Origin: Aquiluna sp. | Lineage (GTDB): Bacteria; Actinomycetota; Actinomycetes; Actinomycetales; Microbacteriaceae | DNA: 9,070 nt | Direction of reading: 5' to 3' | Assembly: GCA_016780945.1 (NCBI GenBank) | Contig: JADHKY010000042.1 | Location: forward strand, 1-9,070 | Part shown: positions 5,232-9,070 of the stretch, one piece after another | Position numbering within the stretch: the stretch's first letter is position 1 | Layout: every line of letters begins with the position of its first letter | Position numbers and translations under genes: made by a program | Notes under the pieces: model-generated | What the model was told of the DNA's origin: nothing | The model's input: the letters and a program-made list of their open reading frames with translations, nothing else | Databases searched by the model: none

Positions 5232-5591
5232 CCCCATTTCGTTTATTAGCGCGTCTGCCTCGGCATCGGTCTTTGCTCGACCCTCTTCCCTCAGCTGGCG
5301 CCTGAACTCCTTGAGCCTTTCAGACCACGGCACCCACTCCGGGGCTAGCTGAGCATCGGGCCCTGCAAGCATGTTTATCTCTGCCACTGTTGCGGCCTTG
5401 CGCTTATCGGGCTGAGTCAAAGTAACAACCCATTGCCAGCCGGTGTAGCCCTTTGCTGTTGATTCAAAGCGGACCTCTACCACTCCCTTGGTCTCCTCGA
5501 CCTCGGAGATGAGTTTGCCAAAGGAGCCCTCGGAGAATTCCTCCAGGGCGCTGGTTGCCTGATCGACGAGCTTGCTAGCCTTCGAGCTCAT
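5070..5591 (-). CDS. DUF3027 domain-containing protein
   Basis: This 173-residue protein has the actinobacterial DUF3027 signature: GYTGWQWVVTL (48-58) followed by TVAEINML and LAPEWVPWSERL (82-93). Its role is unknown; it is usually found beside the cold shock gene, as here. Residues 94-120 look helical and charged. Residues 121-173 form a hydrophilic low-complexity tail: acidic, then basic (KKTRVRKRLVKR), then an Asp/Gly/Asn-rich end. No signal peptide or membrane helix is present, so it should be cytosolic. The ATG at 5591 overlaps the end of the cold shock gene by 17 bases and has only a weak SD-like sequence, so coupled translation is likely. The entire tail is encoded antisense to the DUF2530-like gene. 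Confidence 0.85.
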   Translation of the reverse strand: MSSKASKLVDQATSALEEFSEGSFGKLISEVEETKGVVEVRFESTAKGYTGWQWVVTLTQPDKRKAATVAEINMLAGPDAQLAPEWVPWSERLKEFRRQLREEGRAKTDAEADALINEMGSVVSDHEVGDATEQNSNDGGVEPPKKTRVRKRLVKREQNNQDDGPDAGADEDN

Positions 5592-5955
5592 CCGCCACCC
5601 GTCTCAGTAGCTGCGCTACCTTGCGTCCGTGGGCTGCCTCTGGATACTTACCACGCTTCAGGTTTCCACCCATCTGGTCCAAAAGCCCAATTAGATCCTC
5701 TGTGATGACCGCTAGGTCTTCGGCCGGCTTACGACCAACCGGAGAGAGGGTCGGAACCTCCAAAATTCGAAGCGAGAGAGCCTGGGCGCCTTTGCGGCCG
5801 TCGGCGATGCCGTATTCGACCCGAGTGCCGGGACGGATGGTGGCGCTGCCCTGAGGGAGCGCGGAGGCGTGCAGGAACACTTCAGAACCATCGTCGCCTG
5901 CGATGAAACCGAAGCCCTTGTCGTCGTCAAAGAATTTGACCTTGCCTGTTGGCAT
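5575..5955 (-). CDS. Cold shock domain protein with C-terminal extension (CspB-like)
   Basis: This protein of 126 residues binds single-stranded RNA or DNA through an N-terminal cold shock OB-fold (1-66). RNP1 is KGFGFI (13-18) and RNP2 is VFLHAS (26-31), with aromatics at 8, 9, 15, 17 and 27 for base stacking. Classic Csp proteins stop near residue 67. Here an extra 60-residue helical part (about 80-126, ending in KVAQLLRRVADELEG) follows, as in the longer CspB proteins of actinobacteria. I chose ATG at 5955 because MPTGKVKFF is the family start. A TTG five codons upstream has no ribosome site. A promoter with CAGACA, 17 bases, TACACT is visible upstream. It is followed by DUF3027 with a 17-base overlap. 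Confidence 0.93.
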   Translation of the reverse strand: MPTGKVKFFDDDKGFGFIAGDDGSEVFLHASALPQGSATIRPGTRVEYGIADGRKGAQALSLRILEVPTLSPVGRKPAEDLAVITEDLIGLLDQMGGNLKRGKYPEAAHGRKVAQLLRRVADELEG

Positions 5956-5983
5956 CTTTCCCACTTTCAACTGAACCGAGGCA

Positions 5984-6012
5984 AGTGTAGCCGAAAGGCT
6001 TAGGCTTGTCTG
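5984..6012 (-). promoter_or_regulatory. Probable promoter of the cold shock gene
   Basis: On the minus strand CAGACA (complement of 6007-6012) and TACACT (complement of 5984-5989) are exactly 17 bases apart. Four of six -35 bases match TTGACA, and the -10 fits TANNNT. Transcription would start near 5977, leaving a leader of about 22 bases, much shorter than the long thermosensing leader of enteric cspA. The region overlaps the likely promoter of the divergent gene at 6013. Confidence 0.45.
5996..6007 (+). repeat. Tandem AGGCTT repeat over the promoter of the gene at 6013
   Basis: AGGCTT occurs twice without a gap. The second copy contains TAGGCT (6001-6006), a TANNNT-type -10 box that ends six bases before the ATG at 6013, consistent with a leaderless mRNA. 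The first copy closes a small AGCC-GAAA-GGCT hairpin (5989-6000). Confidence 0.4.
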
Positions 6013-6252
6013 ATGGCCAAAAACAAGAATCCTCGAAGGCTCGAGCAGGTGCTCGGGGGCATGGCCGTCGGCGTCATAGGGCTTTCCATACTCTCTCTGC
6101 TCACCACACTCCTGATGGTTTTCCTCGGAGTTGACAACCTCCCTGTGATTCTGGCTCAGCTTCCACTCATCGGTTTACCCGTCGGTTTTTTGATCATCAT
6201 CTCGATGCTCGTAGCGGCAATCATCCGCCGCTCACGCGAGGCCAGGGACTAA
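6013..6252 (+). CDS. Small two-helix membrane protein of unknown function
   Basis: This 79-residue protein begins with a basic stretch (KNKNPRRLEQ), has two hydrophobic helices (about 14-38 and 49-71) linked by GVDNLPVI, and ends with a basic tail (RRSREARD). By the positive-inside rule both ends should be in the cytosol. It resembles small hypothetical membrane proteins of the Microbacteriaceae, but I know no function for it. ATG at 6013 has no clear ribosome site, and a TAGGCT box six bases before it suggests leaderless expression. The stop TAA (6250-6252) is followed directly, in the same frame, by the TTG start of the next gene. Confidence 0.75.
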   Translation: MAKNKNPRRLEQVLGGMAVGVIGLSILSLLTTLLMVFLGVDNLPVILAQLPLIGLPVGFLIIISMLVAAIIRRSREARD

Positions 6253-7851
6253 TTGAGCTCAATACTTAGCCTCGCCGGAGTGCTCCGGGAGCACTCAACA
6301 AATCAGCTTCAACTCGTTCTCTCCCAGATGGTCGGTAACTCAGCCGGCTGCAAGGATCTCTTTGATCTGAGCAGGCTGCTACTAACCGGAAGAGAAATCG
6401 AATCAAGAATTCGCAAGCTCCCCGCAAAAGACCTAGAAATGCTTGCAGCTGGGAAGAGCTCCAAGCGACTACAGGCAAGCTTTCTAGCTGACAGTAAGCC
6501 CTACCCAGAGGCTCTAGAGGCCCTCGAGAGAATCGAGCCGGGTAAGAGGCCGAGGTTGGATACCGAGGGCGGAAACCTCTCCGCCTATGAGACCATGCTC
6601 TGCCTCACGGAGATTCACTTCGCGCTTGAGCAGCACTGGTTTGATGTCATGAAGACTGGCCTCAGGGCGCAGGATGCGAAGCTAATCGGTGAGAAGCTCA
6701 AGTGGCAAAGCAAGGATGTGCAGCTAAGGTTCCGACTTGCCATGCGCGCCGGCCACGTTGCCGAGCACCACGGTCGTTGGGTCACCACAGAGCTTGGACA
6801 AAAGTGGCTCGGCATGACCAGGGAGCAGGCACTTGCTCAGCTGATCGAATGCATCTGGGACCTGCCACAGCTAAAGCTTTCTGAAGGCGCGATCCTCGAG
6901 CAGCTTCTCGAGGCATTTCCGCTCATGATCACCTTCAACCTCGCGACCTTGGAATTCGGTGCAACTCTGGGTCTGCTAAATCAGGGTCTCGCTCTGAAGC
7001 CAATAACCCTTGGGCCAAGTGCTGCGGCAAAGGAGATCGCAAAGAACCTTCCCGCAGCAGAAGAGCGCCTTATTGTCCAGGGAGATCTTTCGATTGTCTG
7101 CCCCTCACCATTGACCACCAAGCTGCACAAACAGCTCGACTCATTCGCTGACAGCGAGGACTTGGGCCTCGCATCTAGATTCCGGCTCAGTGCGCTCTCG
7201 CTCTCTCACCACCTAGAAACAGGCGGCGCTCTCAAGGACGTCAGGAAGACCCTCGAGGGCCTAAGTGGCAGCAAGCTGCCCCAGCCAGTTGAGTACCTAA
7301 TCTCTTCGGTTGAGCAGAAGTTTGGAAAGCTCAAAATCTCTCGATCGGGCGACACCACGATAATCGCCGCGGCAGACGAGATATTGCTGACACAGATAAA
7401 GAACGAACGGGTGCTCAATCACCTCAGTCTTTTGGGCTCTGCAAGCGGACTCAAAAGCCCAAGCTCACTTGAGCTGAGCTACTTCTCCCTTAGAGATGCG
7501 GGCTATGCGGCGGTAATGGTCGACGATAAGGGCAAAGTCCTGTCACCACGGTTCACCGCAAGCCTTACTCTCGAAGTCCAAAGCGATGATGAGCTCGAGG
7601 CTCGCGCGAAAAACCTTCTCAGCGGAGAAAAGACGGCGGCGGACCCATCGGACGTGCTTAGGCAATTGGAGTTTGCGCTCAAGAACAAATTGAAGGTGCA
7701 GCTTTCGATTGAGCTCCCTAACGGCAGTGAGGAGAATTTTTTGCTGACCCCGTTGGGACTTGGCGCGGGAAGACTCAGGGGACGCGATGAGGAGCGTCAG
7801 GCCGAGCGCACTCTCCCGGTCTCAAGAATCAAGTCCGTGGTGCTCAGTTAG
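6253..7851 (+). CDS. Helicase-associated protein, XPB/Ssl2 N-terminal-domain type
   Basis: This 532-residue cytosolic protein matches the actinobacterial gene that sits directly before the XPB helicase, such as Rv0862c before Rv0861c in Mycobacterium tuberculosis. It has no Walker A or DEAD/DEVH motif, so it is not itself a helicase. Residues 1-70 and 115-230 are helical and may form winged helices. A 'helicase conserved C-terminal / XPB N-terminal' domain lies at about 272-362, marked by RLIVQGDLSIVCPSPL, RFRLSALS and LPQPVEYLISSVEQKFGKL. Residues 470-532 look like a WYL-type beta domain (VQLSIELPNGSEE, LLTPLGLGAGRLRG, ERTLPVSRIKSV). It is shorter than the mycobacterial relatives, which exceed 700 residues as I recall. 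The start is TTG at 6253 with AGGG five bases upstream; TAA precedes it directly in frame, so no longer start exists. It probably works with XPB in DNA repair. Confidence 0.85.
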   Translation: MSSILSLAGVLREHSTNQLQLVLSQMVGNSAGCKDLFDLSRLLLTGREIESRIRKLPAKDLEMLAAGKSSKRLQASFLADSKPYPEALEALERIEPGKRPRLDTEGGNLSAYETMLCLTEIHFALEQHWFDVMKTGLRAQDAKLIGEKLKWQSKDVQLRFRLAMRAGHVAEHHGRWVTTELGQKWLGMTREQALAQLIECIWDLPQLKLSEGAILEQLLEAFPLMITFNLATLEFGATLGLLNQGLALKPITLGPSAAAKEIAKNLPAAEERLIVQGDLSIVCPSPLTTKLHKQLDSFADSEDLGLASRFRLSALSLSHHLETGGALKDVRKTLEGLSGSKLPQPVEYLISSVEQKFGKLKISRSGDTTIIAAADEILLTQIKNERVLNHLSLLGSASGLKSPSSLELSYFSLRDAGYAAVMVDDKGKVLSPRFTASLTLEVQSDDELEARAKNLLSGEKTAADPSDVLRQLEFALKNKLKVQLSIELPNGSEENFLLTPLGLGAGRLRGRDEERQAERTLPVSRIKSVVLS

Positions 7852-7860
7852 GCTTAAACG

Positions 7861-9070
7861 ATGTCTCCCGGCCCCCTAATTGTTCAGTCCGATAGGACTG
7901 TGCTGCTTGAGACTGGCCACCCAGATGCCTCAGATGCCCGGCATGAACTTGCAATCTTTGCGGAGCTAGAGCGAGCACCCGAACACATTCACACCTACCG
8001 CATCACCCGGCTCGGGCTTTGGAATGCTCGCGCTGCAGGTCACGATGCGGACTTCATCATTGACTCCCTGACTCGCTGGTCAAAGTTCGAGCTTCCAGGC
8101 TCTGTGGTCAGCGAGATTCGCTCGACAATTGACCGCTTTGGAAAGCTTGTTATTACCCGAGACGATGAGGGGCTAATTCTCGTTTCCGACTCAGCTGCCG
8201 TCATGGCCGAGGTCTCCAGCAACAAGAAGGTTGCCGAGCTCCTAGAGGGAAGAATCGACTCAGGTTTCCGAATTCAACCTTGGGCCAGAGGTCAACTCAA
8301 GCAGCAGCTTCTAAAGCTGGGCTGGCCCGCCGAGGACAACGCCGGATTCACCCCAGGGACCCCTTTTGAAATCTCACTGGACAACTCCGAATGGGATCTG
8401 CGGGACTATCAAAAGCAGGCGGTGGCGAAGTTTCAAGCTGGCGGCTCTGGAGTGGTTGTGCTGCCATGTGGGGCGGGTAAGACTCTGGTGGGCGCAGCAA
8501 CTATGGCCGAGCTCAAGCGCAACACCTTGATTCTCGTCACCAACACTGTTGCAGCAAGGCAGTGGCGAGACGAGTTGCTTGCCCGCACCACACTCAAAGC
8601 AGAGGACATTGCGGAGTACTCCGGATCCTCAAAGGAGCTGGCTCCGGTCACAATTGCGACCTACCAGATACTCACCACTAAGCGAAAGGGCGAGTTCGCC
8701 CACCTCGCACTGCTCGATGCCCGGGACTGGGGTCTGATTATCTACGACGAGGTCCACCTACTACCCGCACCGATTTTTAAGATGACCGCAGACCTTCAGG
8801 CCAGAAGAAGACTCGGCCTAACAGCGACCCTGGTTCGTGAGGATGGCAGGGAGTCCGATGTGTTCTCGCTCATTGGTCCCAAGCGCTTCGATGCCCCCTG
8901 GAAAGACATCGAGGCCCAGGGCTACATTGCACCTGCCGAGTGCTTTGAGGTGAGGGTTGAGCTTCCGGATGAGGAGCGCATGGAATACGCCATTGCCGAT
9001 GGCGACGCCCGTTTTCGAATTGCAGCGACCGCAAAGGCGAAGATTCCACTGATGAAGAAGATCCTGGCCA
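7861..9070 (+). CDS. DNA repair helicase XPB (ERCC3-type), C-terminus beyond window edge
   Basis: The frame is open from ATG at 7861 to the right edge (403 codons), so the second RecA domain's C-terminal part is missing. It is a superfamily 2 3'-5' DNA helicase of the bacterial XPB group, like M. tuberculosis Rv0861c, thought to act in DNA repair and unwinding. Residues 1-110 match the bacterial XPB N-terminus (GPLIVQSDRTVLLE, ELERAPEHIHTYRIT, LWNARAAGHDA), and about 110-175 form the damage-recognition-like region. The first motor domain follows: Q-like LRDYQ (180-184), Walker A LPCGAGKT with Lys207, motif Ia LVTNTVAARQW, DEVH box 296-299, and TAT 321-323. The XPB-specific Arg-Glu-Asp (RED) motif is at 326-328, with VFSLIGPKRFDAPWKDIEAQGYIAPAE after it in part. 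It lies nine bases after its partner gene; AGG eight bases upstream may be the ribosome site. The two are surely one operon. Confidence 0.95.
   Translation, partial: MSPGPLIVQSDRTVLLETGHPDASDARHELAIFAELERAPEHIHTYRITRLGLWNARAAGHDADFIIDSLTRWSKFELPGSVVSEIRSTIDRFGKLVITRDDEGLILVSDSAAVMAEVSSNKKVAELLEGRIDSGFRIQPWARGQLKQQLLKLGWPAEDNAGFTPGTPFEISLDNSEWDLRDYQKQAVAKFQAGGSGVVVLPCGAGKTLVGAATMAELKRNTLILVTNTVAARQWRDELLARTTLKAEDIAEYSGSSKELAPVTIATYQILTTKRKGEFAHLALLDARDWGLIIYDEVHLLPAPIFKMTADLQARRRLGLTATLVREDGRESDVFSLIGPKRFDAPWKDIEAQGYIAPAECFEVRVELPDEERMEYAIADGDARFRIAATAKAKIPLMKKILA

Overview
The window reads as a chromosomal segment of a small-genome, moderate-GC actinobacterium, most likely a member of the Microbacteriaceae such as the freshwater Rhodoluna/Aquiluna type. 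This placement is an inference. It rests on an actinobacterial DtxR-type repressor, the actinobacterial form of SerC, a CspB-like cold shock protein with a C-terminal extension, DUF3027 and DUF2530 proteins, and a bacterial XPB helicase next to its usual partner. Frequent TTG/GTG starts and very tight gene packing fit as well.

Layout. Positions 1-986 (minus) hold the N-terminal 328 codons of an unrecognised secreted protein that runs off the left edge. Positions 987-1515 are an AT-richer stretch with no supportable gene, a few small inverted repeats and the likely promoter of tRNA-Arg(CCT) at 1516-1588. The tRNA abuts, tail to tail, an HNH endonuclease gene (1590-2096, minus). A strong terminator hairpin at 2150-2198 and about 170 bases of structured, non-coding sequence separate this from an NlpC/P60 peptidase (2371-3102, minus). 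Directly upstream of the peptidase is a DtxR/IdeR-like metal-dependent repressor (3151-3834, minus). It shares a 57-base divergent promoter region with serC (3892-5007, plus).

serC overlaps a small two-helix membrane protein of DUF2530 type (5004-5231, plus). That gene runs head-on into a DUF3027 gene (5070-5591, minus), and the two share 162 coding bases. Upstream of DUF3027, overlapping it by 17 bases, is the cold shock gene (5575-5955, minus). Divergent from it is a rightward cluster: a small two-helix membrane protein (6013-6252), a helicase-associated XPB-partner protein (6253-7851) and the XPB/ERCC3-type DNA repair helicase (7861 to the right edge).

Most of the window is conserved housekeeping content: serine biosynthesis, metal-responsive regulation, cell-wall remodelling, cold shock RNA binding and DNA repair. 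I see no CRISPR array, insertion sequence, phage gene or clear new defence system. The most unusual points are three. The DUF2530/DUF3027 antisense overlap is in exact codon register. The membrane-protein gene and the XPB-partner gene lie in one reading frame split only by a TAA that is followed at once by a TTG start. The secreted orphan and its AT-rich flank look like accessory DNA next to a tRNA.
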